DNA of 7,915 nt from JACPIL01 sp964362365 (GCA_964362365.1 CAYIEF010000045.1:1-7915), one strand, 5' to 3'; positions 1 to 6,420 are shown, numbered from the stretch's first letter. The notes: generated by a model from the sequence alone, not told the origin. Made by a program: numbers and translations.

Positions 1-2
1 TC

Positions 3-506
3 ACTGGAAATCAAGCAGCTATAGCCTGCCAAAATGCGGGGAAAAGATTATGTACTGATTCGGAATGGCTACAAGCCTGCGCAGGAAGCGAAGGAAGAAG
101 GTTTCCTTACGGAAATCAAGAAATTTCTGGACAATGTAACTATGGAAGGATGCACCCTGATGTTAAGACTGCTGAAAAGCCAGTTGCTAAGTATGAGCTG
201 ACAGATTCTGAAATAAATAAAGTGTATGACCTTGCGAGTACGGGCAGTTATAACCAATGTAGGACTCCTGAAGAGGTTTATGACCTGACAGGTAATCTTC
301 AAGAATGGGTTGATGATAAAAATACTGCTATTCCCAATAAGTTAGGGGGAGGATACTACGGCGCCCCCTTATGTAGCGGAGGAATTTGTGTGATACAAGA
401 ACCAGTGAAAGATAATCGCGGCTGCGGCTTTCAAATTGTAGGCCATCCTATTACTCATTGGGACTATTCGATTGGCTTTAGATGCTGCAAGAATATAGAG
501 CATTAA
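3..506 (+). CDS. Formylglycine-generating enzyme (SUMF1/FGE-sulfatase) family protein, 5'-partial
   Basis: The frame is open from the left edge, so this is the last 167 residues of a longer protein. The ATG at position 150 falls inside the domain and is not the start. Family motifs run in order: RLCTDSEW (about visible residues 15-22) and FPYG (34-37), the N-terminal part of the FGE core; a TGSYNQC segment matching the usual 'vGs.p.C' stretch; VYDLTGNLQEW (92-102), the family's most recognisable motif; and a C-terminal IGFRCC (157-162). Members with this fold include true formylglycine-generating enzymes and many lectin-like or non-catalytic secreted proteins. The expected RGGSW-type strand is replaced by LGGGYY, and there are several extra cysteines (CSGGIC, RGCG, RCC). 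I infer a secreted, possibly disulphide-stabilised FGE-like protein rather than a proven sulfatase activator. The stop is 36 bases before the first peptidase gene. Confidence 0.88.
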   Translation, partial: TGNQAAIACQNAGKRLCTDSEWLQACAGSEGRRFPYGNQEISGQCNYGRMHPDVKTAEKPVAKYELTDSEINKVYDLASTGSYNQCRTPEEVYDLTGNLQEWVDDKNTAIPNKLGGGYYGAPLCSGGICVIQEPVKDNRGCGFQIVGHPITHWDYSIGFRCCKNIEH

Positions 507-513
507 GACAAGC

Positions 514-520
514 TTTATTA
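514..520 (+). promoter_or_regulatory. TATA-like box for the peptidase pair
   Basis: TTTATTA is centred 26 bases before the ATG at 543, and no Shine-Dalgarno sequence lies between them (the stretch is almost all A and T). This is the spacing expected for an archaeal promoter that gives a leaderless mRNA. The region is AT-rich, so a chance match is possible. Confidence 0.4.
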
Positions 521-542
521 GAGCATAAAAAATAAAAAAATT

Positions 543-1286
543 ATGAACATTTCTTGGCAAGCGCCTGGCTTCAAGTTTTTCCGAAAAGTAGTCGCATTAG
601 GAACTTTGTACACCACCTGCGCTCTTGCTTCCCTGGTAGAACAAAAAGAAGGAGAATTTAAGAGCTATGTTGATCGGAATTTAGAAAAAATCATCCAAGA
701 ACAAGAAGAAACTCTTGGAATAATATATCCTAAAGAACGTCCAGTAATACATTATTATATCCCTTCTGAAAATGCAATAGTACGCGGCAACTATGACCAA
801 AAAACTAACGAAATATTTCTACTGAGTGATAGATACGAAGATCCGGAGTGGAATTTTTCTATTGCTAGGGATACGTTACATCATGAGTTGGCGCATTATT
901 ACATGGACAAGCTTAGTGAAGAGATTGCTAATGTCGACTATCCTCAGTATGGCGAAAACACGAGCCTTGCAGAAATGCTGAGCATTAAACTTATTTCCGA
1001 GGGGACCGCAACCTACATTGAAAGAAAAATGAATGGGCAAGAAGATACCTTTACGGATAATGATTGGCCGAAAAGTATCCAAGGATTCGTTTTACATCAA
1101 TACTTGCCCTACCCCAAAAATGAAATTATCTACGAAGGAGGATTTCATCTGGTAAAACCAATCATTGCCCAGTATGGAGGGAAAGGTATCAAATACATCA
1201 TGTTCAATCCCCCACAAGAACAGGAAATGCTCAATCTTCCTTTGTATCAGCAAAGAATATTGGAAGAACTTTCTAAAAAACCATGA
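543..1286 (+). CDS. Membrane-anchored/secreted gluzincin-like zinc metallopeptidase, copy 1
   Basis: This is a 247-residue protein with a basic N-terminus and a hydrophobic segment at about residues 13-31, which suggests a signal peptide or single membrane anchor. The HELAH motif at 114-118 is the HExxH zinc site. About 35 residues later, ISEGTATYIE offers Glu153 as a third ligand, the gluzincin arrangement seen in peptidase MA-like families. The C-terminal YEGGFHLVKPIIAQYG resembles the conserved Y-x-x-G helix following the active site in those families. The protein is a clear paralogue of the next gene: matching blocks include NLEKIIQEQEETLGI / NLKQIIEQQEQKLGI, the HEL(A/T)H site, and the KPII-QYG tail. 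No Shine-Dalgarno precedes the ATG; a TATA-like box at 514-520 suggests leaderless expression. The substrate is unknown. The exact family cannot be fixed by eye. Confidence 0.85.
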   Translation: MNISWQAPGFKFFRKVVALGTLYTTCALASLVEQKEGEFKSYVDRNLEKIIQEQEETLGIIYPKERPVIHYYIPSENAIVRGNYDQKTNEIFLLSDRYEDPEWNFSIARDTLHHELAHYYMDKLSEEIANVDYPQYGENTSLAEMLSIKLISEGTATYIERKMNGQEDTFTDNDWPKSIQGFVLHQYLPYPKNEIIYEGGFHLVKPIIAQYGGKGIKYIMFNPPQEQEMLNLPLYQQRILEELSKKP

Positions 1287-2065
1287 AGAAAAAAAGAAAA
1301 TTCATTCTAAGAACAGCATTCTGGTCTGCAGCCGCGGCATTGATATATTTTCCTGCTGCTGATGTAACCACACTATACTTATACACTAAGAAAGATCCAG
1401 ACATTGAACACTATGTACAAGAAAACCTCAAACAAATTATAGAACAACAGGAACAAAAATTAGGAATAACCTATCCTGCAGAACGTCCTAAAATAGAATA
1501 TACTTTTCCATACGATAATATGGTGTTGGGTGCTTCCGGCGTCTACAATGATAAAGAAAATACCATCTACCTCCCCAGCGGCATCCTCACTAAACCAGAA
1601 TGGGATTTTGAGGATTTCATGGCTACTGTTTTCACTTTCAACACCACTGCTAACGCAAAAAGAGTTCTTGATCATGAATTAACCCATTTTTATTGCGATA
1701 AAATGAAAGAACAAGTATTGGGAGAAGATTATCATATTTTTGCGATAAATATCAATATCTTTATACCAGAAGAACATATCGCTAATCAGTTGATTAACGA
1801 GGGAATTGCTGAATATGTAGAAAAGAAGATGAATGGGGAAGATAACGCTCCTTTCCCCTTTGAAGAATGGCCTACGGAAATAAAAGAATTTTCCAGCCGG
1901 GTAATTTATCAAGGAGGGTACGCTATCGTGAAACCCATCATTGATCAATACGGGGAAAAGGTGATACAATTTTTACTTTTTAATCCCATGACGCCTAAAG
2001 AATTGTACTACCCCAAAGAATACCAAAAAAGAATCCTTATAGATATCGCAAAACTACAATTATAA
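1283..2065 (+). CDS. Membrane-anchored/secreted gluzincin-like zinc metallopeptidase, copy 2
   Basis: This is a 260-residue paralogue of the preceding gene, overlapping it by 4 bases (ATGA), so translation is probably coupled and the two form one operon. The N-terminus KKKRK is followed by a hydrophobic stretch (about 8-26), read as a signal peptide or membrane anchor. The zinc motif is HELTH (131-135), followed by INEGIAEYVEKKMNG with Glu173 as likely third ligand. The spacing from HExxH to this Glu is 38 residues, similar to copy 1. The tail YQGGYAIVKPIIDQYG mirrors copy 1. Compared with copy 1 there is extra sequence before the HExxH (about 108-129) and a hydrophobic ININIFI stretch after it. 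Both copies keep all predicted zinc ligands, so both may be active. The stop codon directly abuts the stop codon of the convergent ppsA. Confidence 0.85.
   Translation: MKKKRKFILRTAFWSAAAALIYFPAADVTTLYLYTKKDPDIEHYVQENLKQIIEQQEQKLGITYPAERPKIEYTFPYDNMVLGASGVYNDKENTIYLPSGILTKPEWDFEDFMATVFTFNTTANAKRVLDHELTHFYCDKMKEQVLGEDYHIFAININIFIPEEHIANQLINEGIAEYVEKKMNGEDNAPFPFEEWPTEIKEFSSRVIYQGGYAIVKPIIDQYGEKVIQFLLFNPMTPKELYYPKEYQKRILIDIAKLQL
2025..2030 (-). terminator. Possible poly-U terminator for ppsA
   Basis: On the minus strand a run of six T lies about 36 bases beyond the ppsA stop, within the opposing peptidase gene. Archaeal transcription often ends at oligo-U stretches without a hairpin. This is a single weak signal. 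Confidence 0.2.
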
Positions 2066-4366
2066 TTATCTTTTCCGTTCCACATCCAATAAAATTTTCT
2101 TCTCAACCTTCGCAACCGTATGACGTATCTCATCCACCGCATCAGCATTGGCAGATATCGAATCAACTCCCTGACGTACTAAAAATTCAGCCATTTCCGG
2201 TTTGCTCCCGGCCTGGCCGCAAATAGATGTCTTTACCTTATACTTTTTGCAAACCTGAATTACTTTCGCCATCTCCCCTAATACTGCTGGGTGCATCTCG
2301 CTGAACAGATGTGCAATTCTTTCATTATTCCTGTCGATTCCTAAAGTCAGCTGGGTCAAATCATTGGTGCCAAAAGAAACAAAACTAATTCCTTCTTTGC
2401 ATAATCCTTCGATTATCCAGCAGGCGGCAGGAGTTTCTATCATCACACCGAAATCAATTTCCTTGACTGGTTCAATGCCTACCTCCTTCATCGTTTCTTT
2501 TGCTCGCCGCAATTCATCAAGCCTGATCACAAAAGGAAGCATAATCCCTACATTATCAAAACCTTCGTCATGTAATTCTTTCACTGCCAGAAATTCTGCC
2601 CGCAGGATCTTCCGTTCATCCAACAATCTTCGAATTCCATGCCAGCCGATCATCGGATCAGTCTCATGCGGCTCCTTCTCGCCGCCTTGCAAATTTCGGT
2701 ATTCATCAGAGCGCATATCCGAACAGCGTACCCAGACTGGCTTATGTACAAACGCTTTGGCTATTTTTCGGATACCTTCTTTCAACAGATGCACATAATC
2801 TTCTTCTCTTTTCTGTCGCACATACTCGGCTGGGTGTATGCCGCCATTGGCGATCATTATTTCTAATCGAACTAAACCAACCCCATCTGCACCAGTAGCA
2901 GCCGCCTTCCCGGCAAAATCAGGAAGATCCATTATTACTTTGATTTCTGTCGCGGTAACCGCTTCAGTGCCATGAGGAGTTGGCTCAACTGCTTCTTTTT
3001 TTGTTTCTGTTACTTCTAGTTTTCCTTCATATACAATACCACGGGTGGCGTGTACTGTAACCATTTCTCCATCCTTCAGCATATCAGTAGCATGTTCCGT
3101 GCCAACAATACAGGGAGTTCCCATCTCTCGCGAGACAATCGCCGCGTGGCAAGTCATCCCGCCTTCATTGGTTACGATTGCGCCTGCTCTTTGCATGGCC
3201 GGCACCATATCTGGCGTGGTCATAGTTGTGACCAAGACATCCCCTTTCTGCACTTTGCTCAATTCAGAAGGATCGCGGACGATCTTTACGGCGCCAGAAT
3301 ACACGCCTGCGCTGGCAGTCTCTCCTTTCAATAAGATTTTTCCAGACTCATCGCTGACATCAGGCCTTTCTACAGTATGCGCTTTAAATGTTGTAACTGC
3401 TCTAGTCTGGACGATGAACACTTCTCCTTTCTCTACTGCCCATTCCACATCTTGAGGCTTGCCGTAATGCTCTTCCAGCTTCTTCCCTAAACGAGCTAAT
3501 TCCTTGATCTGCTTCTCATTCAACACTTGGCGTTCCTGGCTATCCTTAGGGATGGGCTTTTTCTCATTCTCGCCTTTTTCATTCCTGAATAAGCCATAAT
3601 CTTTCTTGCGCAACTCTGTTTTCTTAATCTCTCTCGTTTTTTTATCAACGATGTAAAGATCAGGATTCACTTCTCCGCCAACGATCAATTCTCCTAATCC
3701 ATAAATTGCTTCTATCACAATCTCGTCATCGTGATTGGTAGAAGGATTGACCGTAAACATAATCCCTGATTTCTCAGCATTCACCATCTTCTGTACTAAG
3801 GCAGAGATTAACACCTTACTATGGTCAAACTTGTTTTTCACCCGATAATATATTGCTCTTGCTGTAAATAATGAAGCCCAGCAAGCTAACACTGCAGAAA
3901 CAACCTTTTCTTTACCTTTTACATTCAGGAACGAGGCTTGCTGCCCGGCAAAACTGGCTTCCGGAAGATCTTCGGCAGTGGCAGAACTTCGTATGGCTAC
4001 AAACACTTCCTTTGGCTCCACTAAATCTGTAGCCTTTTGCTTTTCTGAACCAAGCAGCTCATAGGTGTACACAATCTCTTCTGCCATGTCTTGCGGCATT
4101 GGAGTAGAAGTGATTATATTCTGAATCTGCGCCGCTACTGCCTGCAGCTTGTCATTGTTCTCTACATCTAAATCCTTGAGCAGGGAAAGTATTTTCTCTT
4201 TGATTTTCTTTTTTTCAATATATTCACCATAGGTTTGAGCAGTGACTGCGAAGCCGTTGGGAACTGGGAGATGCAACGTCAGCATTTCTCCGATATTTGC
4301 ACCCTTTCCACCAGCAATAGGAATAGAATCCTTTCGTAAATCCTTAAACCACACCACATAGGACAT
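2066..4366 (-). CDS. ppsA: Phosphoenolpyruvate synthase (pyruvate, water dikinase)
   Basis: Converts pyruvate, ATP and water to phosphoenolpyruvate, AMP and phosphate, a cytosolic step into gluconeogenesis; in archaea it can also serve glycolytic flux. The 766 residues are in the usual range (the E. coli enzyme is slightly longer). Domains in order: ATP-grasp nucleotide-binding domain (about 1-325) with GGKGANIGEM (19-28) and AIRSSAT with Arg126; swivelling phospho-His domain (about 345-450) with EGGMTCHAAI, His407 being the phosphorylated residue; and C-terminal PEP-utilising TIM barrel (about 470-760) with GVGLVRLE (495-502), GTNDLTQLTLG (666-676) and SICGQAGS (714-721), whose Cys716 is the expected proton donor. 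All key residues are present and there is no intein or frameshift. An AAGAGG ribosome binding site lies 9 bases before the ATG. The gene follows the lipoprotein gene after 61 bases and has its own candidate promoter. Confidence 0.98.
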   Translation of the reverse strand: MSYVVWFKDLRKDSIPIAGGKGANIGEMLTLHLPVPNGFAVTAQTYGEYIEKKKIKEKILSLLKDLDVENNDKLQAVAAQIQNIITSTPMPQDMAEEIVYTYELLGSEKQKATDLVEPKEVFVAIRSSATAEDLPEASFAGQQASFLNVKGKEKVVSAVLACWASLFTARAIYYRVKNKFDHSKVLISALVQKMVNAEKSGIMFTVNPSTNHDDEIVIEAIYGLGELIVGGEVNPDLYIVDKKTREIKKTELRKKDYGLFRNEKGENEKKPIPKDSQERQVLNEKQIKELARLGKKLEEHYGKPQDVEWAVEKGEVFIVQTRAVTTFKAHTVERPDVSDESGKILLKGETASAGVYSGAVKIVRDPSELSKVQKGDVLVTTMTTPDMVPAMQRAGAIVTNEGGMTCHAAIVSREMGTPCIVGTEHATDMLKDGEMVTVHATRGIVYEGKLEVTETKKEAVEPTPHGTEAVTATEIKVIMDLPDFAGKAAATGADGVGLVRLEIMIANGGIHPAEYVRQKREEDYVHLLKEGIRKIAKAFVHKPVWVRCSDMRSDEYRNLQGGEKEPHETDPMIGWHGIRRLLDERKILRAEFLAVKELHDEGFDNVGIMLPFVIRLDELRRAKETMKEVGIEPVKEIDFGVMIETPAACWIIEGLCKEGISFVSFGTNDLTQLTLGIDRNNERIAHLFSEMHPAVLGEMAKVIQVCKKYKVKTSICGQAGSKPEMAEFLVRQGVDSISANADAVDEIRHTVAKVEKKILLDVERKR

Positions 4367-4375
4367 TCTTTACGG

Positions 4376-4381
4376 CCTCTT
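4376..4381 (-). promoter_or_regulatory. Ribosome binding site of ppsA
   Basis: The minus strand reads AAGAGG, with 9 bases between the last G and the ATG at 4366. It supports the chosen start. Confidence 0.65.
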
Positions 4382-4404
4382 TTTAACCAATTAAGAGAAA
4401 GAAG

Positions 4405-4412
4405 CTTTTAAG
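4405..4412 (-). promoter_or_regulatory. TATA-like box for ppsA
   Basis: CTTAAAAG on the minus strand is centred about 42 bases before the ppsA ATG. With a start site ~26 bases downstream, the mRNA would have a leader of roughly 15 bases that still contains the AAGAGG site. The fit is consistent but the motif is weak. Confidence 0.35.
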
Positions 4413-4427
4413 ATTTGTGGTTGGGAT

Positions 4428-5237
4428 TCAGTTGATTACAACCCAATCTTCTGGATTGTTTTCTGGGCTATTAGAAGGGAATGAACAATATTCGCCAGTA
4501 CAAGGACACAGTTTGGAATCTCTTACAGATTTTGAAATAATTAAATCTTCAAATCTTAATCCCTTGTTTGTATATTGCTCAACTACTTCTTGATTCATAT
4601 GGAGAAACGGCGATTCAATAGTGTTAGGGCCAAAAAAACCAAATTTTTTTAGTGTAATATCAAAGTTAGGAGAATTCTCCAAATTAGCGTAACCAATGTG
4701 CTGGCCTGCTTTAACTTCCGTACCTTTTTTAATTGGTCCTAAAAGATCGACATGAAAAAATACAAAAACCCAATCGCCTGTAGAATCTCCAGACAGCCAT
4801 ATCTGTTGTCCTCGTTGTTTTCCTTCAAAACTAGCAAAGTCATCATCTATATATGCAATTTTACCATCAAAAGGAGCGTAAACTTTTACTTTATCGCTGT
4901 AGCCTGCCACCGAATCTATTCCATTTAGGTAGTGCTTCATAGAACGCTGTGTTTCCTTTTCCCCATCAGCATTAAAACCGCTATAATCATGGCCAACGCA
5001 GCTTCTAAACTTAGAAATTGCAGAAATTTGAGCTAAGTCAAATGGATTTGCAAGGATAAATTTATCGTTATCTGTGCTTATATCTTCTGGTTTATCAGTT
5101 TCTGTAATCTTCGGTTTATTTTCAGAAATGTTGTTGGGTAAAAGATTCTCTTCCTTAGCGAAATCCATCCGATCTTTCTGAGTAGTGCAACCAATAACTA
5201 AGATTAAGCAAAATAGGAAAATGTAAATAAATTTCAT
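4428..5237 (-). CDS. Lipoprotein with LytM/M23-like domain, probably non-catalytic
   Basis: This is a 269-residue protein with a classic lipoprotein signal: a hydrophobic stretch 3-15 ending in VIGC, so Cys17 would be lipidated. Residues ~18-60 form a polar, acidic low-complexity linker. A domain at about 75-200 looks like the M23/LytM beta-fold: VYAPFDGKIAYI (119-130), VFVFFHVDLLGPIKKGTEVKAGQHIGYA (157-184, matching the family's 'HL...v..G..V..Gq.IG' strand), then NFDITL (191-196) where the HxHFE motif should be. Only His162 remains obvious; the HLHFE histidines are replaced, and the HxGxD ligand is unclear (HYLNGID, 102-108). It may be a degenerate, binding-type fold. The C-terminus has an LCPCTGEYC cluster that could form disulphides or bind metal. 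No Shine-Dalgarno is visible; a TATA-like box at 5260-5268 suggests a leaderless mRNA. Specific function unknown. Confidence 0.8.
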   Translation of the reverse strand: MKFIYIFLFCLILVIGCTTQKDRMDFAKEENLLPNNISENKPKITETDKPEDISTDNDKFILANPFDLAQISAISKFRSCVGHDYSGFNADGEKETQRSMKHYLNGIDSVAGYSDKVKVYAPFDGKIAYIDDDFASFEGKQRGQQIWLSGDSTGDWVFVFFHVDLLGPIKKGTEVKAGQHIGYANLENSPNFDITLKKFGFFGPNTIESPFLHMNQEVVEQYTNKGLRFEDLIISKSVRDSKLCPCTGEYCSFPSNSPENNPEDWVVIN

Positions 5238-5259
5238 TATTTAAGTTGATTATTTTAGA

Positions 5260-5268
5260 TTTAATAAA
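5260..5268 (-). promoter_or_regulatory. TATA-like box for the lipoprotein gene
   Basis: On the minus strand TTTATTAAA is centred 27 bases before the ATG at 5237, with no Shine-Dalgarno between. The spacing fits a leaderless archaeal promoter. The box lies just outside (upstream strand-wise overlaps the intergenic side of) the end of the broken thpR gene, so the lipoprotein need not depend on the interrupted upstream operon. Confidence 0.4.
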
Positions 5269-5568
5269 TGTTCTACTTCAACTCAAACTCTTTCACAACC
5301 TTATACACCGCCCCTTCCCTTGTCAACTCACTCTCAAACAGAATCATCTTATCAACCATCATCTTTCCAAACTCTTTCTTCTCAAACTTCTTCACAAATT
5401 CCTGCAATCCTTTTTTATCCTTTCCTGTTTTCACTCTAGCAATGGTCAAATGCGCAACCTCTTCTTCATGATCATTTTCTCTCACAAATGCCAATTCCTT
5501 ATTCACCGTTTTCATCAGAGAAACTAAAACAGAATCCTCAACACCAACCCATACTATATTAATTCTCT

Positions 5569-5576
5569 CCAAGCTC
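5569..5576. repeat. Target-site duplication, left copy (8 bp)
   Basis: CCAAGCTC, identical to 5762-5769, flanks the inserted element on the left. It belongs to the thpR codons for Ser-Leu at the insertion point. The two following bases GG also match by chance, since the element begins with GG. Confidence 0.85.
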
Positions 5577-5586
5577 GGCACAATTC

Positions 5587-5602
5587 AAAAAGTGAGTGAT
5601 TT
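5587..5602 (+). repeat. Subterminal direct repeat within the MITE, copy 1
   Basis: AAAAAGTGAGTGATTT, identical to 5713-5728. This copy overlaps the left terminal inverted repeat. The GTGAGTGA core occurs three times in the element and may be a transposase-binding site (inference). Confidence 0.75.
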
Positions 5603-5712
5603 TGCTCGTTTTTGTTATTAGCTTTGGCGAGTAGTTAAGGAAGGTTAAGGAATATTCTCGTTTTAAGCTCCTATCTGCCGCATTTCTTGTAAGTTCAAAA
5701 ATAGAACTAAGA

Positions 5713-5728
5713 AAAAAGTGAGTGATTT
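5713..5728 (+). repeat. Subterminal direct repeat within the MITE, copy 2
   Basis: Exact 16-bp copy of 5587-5602, located about 33 bases inside the right end and in the opposite orientation to the right terminal repeat. Confidence 0.75.
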
Positions 5729-5746
5729 GAGAAATGCATCACTCAC
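5718..5746. repeat. Perfect hairpin at the right end of the MITE
   Basis: GTGAGTGAT (5718-5726) and ATCACTCAC (5738-5746) form a perfect 9-bp stem with an 11-base loop. One arm is the inner half of the terminal repeat, the other is the subterminal repeat copy. Confidence 0.75.
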
Positions 5747-5761
5747 AAAATGGATAGTGCC

Positions 5762-5769
5762 CCAAGCTC
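5762..5769. repeat. Target-site duplication, right copy (8 bp)
   Basis: CCAAGCTC, the exact duplicate of 5569-5576, directly after the right end of the element. Confidence 0.85.
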
Positions 5770-6020
5770 GGAAAGACACCAACCCCTTTCACAGAAACTT
5801 CGAAGCCTTTGGTCTTCTCAGCAATTCCTGCTAACTTCTCTTCAATCTGAGAAATCATCTTCTCATCTACATCGCCTAAGAATTTCAAAGTAAAATGAAG
5901 ATGAGAAAGAGAAACAAGTTTCAGGTCTGCACCGGTAGTAGAAAGATCTTTTAGTAATATCCTAATCTTCCTTTTAACTTCTTCAGAAACCGGTACAGCC
6001 ACAAACAGGCGTTTCATGTT

Positions 6021-6335
6021 TTACTTCTCTTCACCGAAATCTTCTGTTTCTTCATACTTGTGTTCCGGCTCTTCTTCTGGTTCTTCCAGTTCTTTGGCAG
6101 AAACAGTAGCATACTTCCTGTTCTCTTGCTTTTCCAGCTTCTTCACCGATTCAGCAAAACCGACATTGGCCAGAACTTTGGTGATTCGCACTTTCAGAAA
6201 ATCTCCTTTCTTGGCGCCAGCAACAAACAATACAAAACCTTTCACTTTCGCAATTCCGTCACCCTTTCCGCCTACTGCGGTGATCGCCACATCATATTCT
6301 TCTCCTACTTTTACAGGAGCTTCATTTCCATTCAT
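6021..6335 (-). CDS. Small TRAM-domain protein (probable RNA-binding protein)
   Basis: This is a 104-residue protein starting MNGNEAPVKVG. Residues ~6-65 form a TRAM beta-barrel: VKVGEEYDVAITAVGGKGDGIAKVKGF is the typical N-terminal half and FVAGAKKGDFLKVRITKV the second, with the family's 'G.kGdGia...g..vfv..a..Gd.v.v.it' pattern. Free-standing TRAM proteins are common in archaea and have been linked to RNA binding and RNA-chaperone activity. The C-terminal ~40 residues are very acidic (ELEEPEEEPEHKYEETEDFGEE) and probably disordered. The start at 6335 is chosen because GGAGG lies 7 bases before it; the ATG at 6341 is only 1 base from that site, and an extension to 6425 would run through palindromic non-coding DNA and give an unrelated basic peptide. 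The stop is 3 bases before thpR, so the genes probably share a transcript. Confidence 0.92.
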   Translation of the reverse strand: MNGNEAPVKVGEEYDVAITAVGGKGDGIAKVKGFVLFVAGAKKGDFLKVRITKVLANVGFAESVKKLEKQENRKYATVSAKELEEPEEEPEHKYEETEDFGEEK

Positions 6336-6342
6336 GTACATT

Positions 6343-6347
6343 CCTCC
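6343..6347 (-). promoter_or_regulatory. Strong ribosome binding site deciding the TRAM gene start
   Basis: GGAGG on the minus strand, 7 bases before the ATG at 6335 and 1 base before the ATG at 6341. It favours the shorter, 104-residue product. Confidence 0.75.
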
Positions 6348-6378
6348 ATTGAAATTTTGATTATAAAAAGAGCGGTTA

Positions 6379-6396
6379 CTATAAAAACGTTTATAG
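6379..6396. repeat. Palindrome 1 upstream of the TRAM gene (contains its likely TATA box)
   Basis: CTATAAA-AACG-TTTATAG has perfect 7-bp arms and a 4-base spacer. The minus-strand sequence TTTTTATA (6387-6380) is centred about 27 bases before a start site near 6356, giving a leader of roughly 20 bases that includes the GGAGG site. The palindrome could be two opposed TATA boxes or an operator. Confidence 0.6.
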
Positions 6397-6417
6397 AAAA
6401 AGTTAATACTTTTTCTA
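6394..6417. repeat. Palindrome 2 upstream of the TRAM gene
   Basis: TAGAAAAAG (6394-6402) and CTTTTTCTA (6409-6417) are perfect 9-bp arms around TTAATA. It overlaps palindrome 1 by three bases. Confidence 0.7.
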
Positions 6418-6420
6418 ATA

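Larger units (their letters stand above)
5577..5761. mobile_element. 185-bp MITE-like miniature transposon inserted in thpR
   Basis: The element has imperfect terminal inverted repeats of 23 bp (5577-5599 and 5739-5761, 17 of 23 matching): an outer GGCAC, an inner GTGAGTGA, and between them an A4 in one arm against a T4 in the other. It is flanked by a perfect 8-bp direct repeat and contains no ORF, so it is non-autonomous and would need a transposase in trans. Inside are a second copy of the inner motif making a 16-bp direct repeat with the left end, a 9-bp hairpin at the right end, and two tandem GTTAAGGAA units (5634-5642, 5644-5652). GG-starting tips with 8-bp duplications occur in several families, including IS1595, IS6 and ISL3; I cannot choose among them from memory. 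Confidence 0.88.
5273..6017 (-). pseudogene. thpR: RNA 2',3'-cyclic phosphodiesterase (2H phosphoesterase/2'-5' RNA ligase family), split by a transposon insertion
   Basis: The gene is in two pieces. The N-terminal piece (start 6017) begins MKRLFVAVPV and carries the first catalytic motif HFTL (residues 41-44, in HLHFTLKFLGDV). It runs to FPSL (82-85), then enters the inserted element and stops at 5739 after seven foreign residues. The C-terminal piece resumes at Glu (5568) and carries the second motif HLTI (in VAHLTIARV) to the stop at 5273. Removing 5569-5761 gives TTT-CCG-AGC-TTG-GAG, one frame of 183 residues, normal for ThpR, which hydrolyses 2',3'-cyclic phosphate RNA ends. Since each half has only one of the two HxTx motifs, activity is very unlikely. 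The insertion end supplies a GTG at 5581 in frame with the C-terminal half, but no ribosome binding site. The start lies 3 bases after the TRAM gene, so they formed an operon. The intact halves suggest a recent hit. Confidence 0.92.

Noticed and set aside
150..506. A complete small gene starting at the ATG at 150
   Set aside because: The same frame is open to the left edge and encodes the expected upstream FGE motifs (RLCTDSEW, FPYG), so this ATG is internal.
2364..3455. Plus-strand open frames opposite ppsA (2364-2798, 2639-2866, 3045-3455)
   Set aside because: They are antisense to a fully conserved ppsA, have Ser/Pro-rich translations and no recognisable motifs or ribosome binding sites.
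2066..4366. An intein in ppsA, as found in some archaeal homologues
   Set aside because: The domain order is continuous and the length of 766 residues is normal, with no inserted block.
5273..5581. The C-terminal thpR fragment as an independent gene
   Set aside because: It lacks the first catalytic motif, starts on a GTG made by the transposon end, and joins perfectly to the N-terminal half once the insertion is removed.
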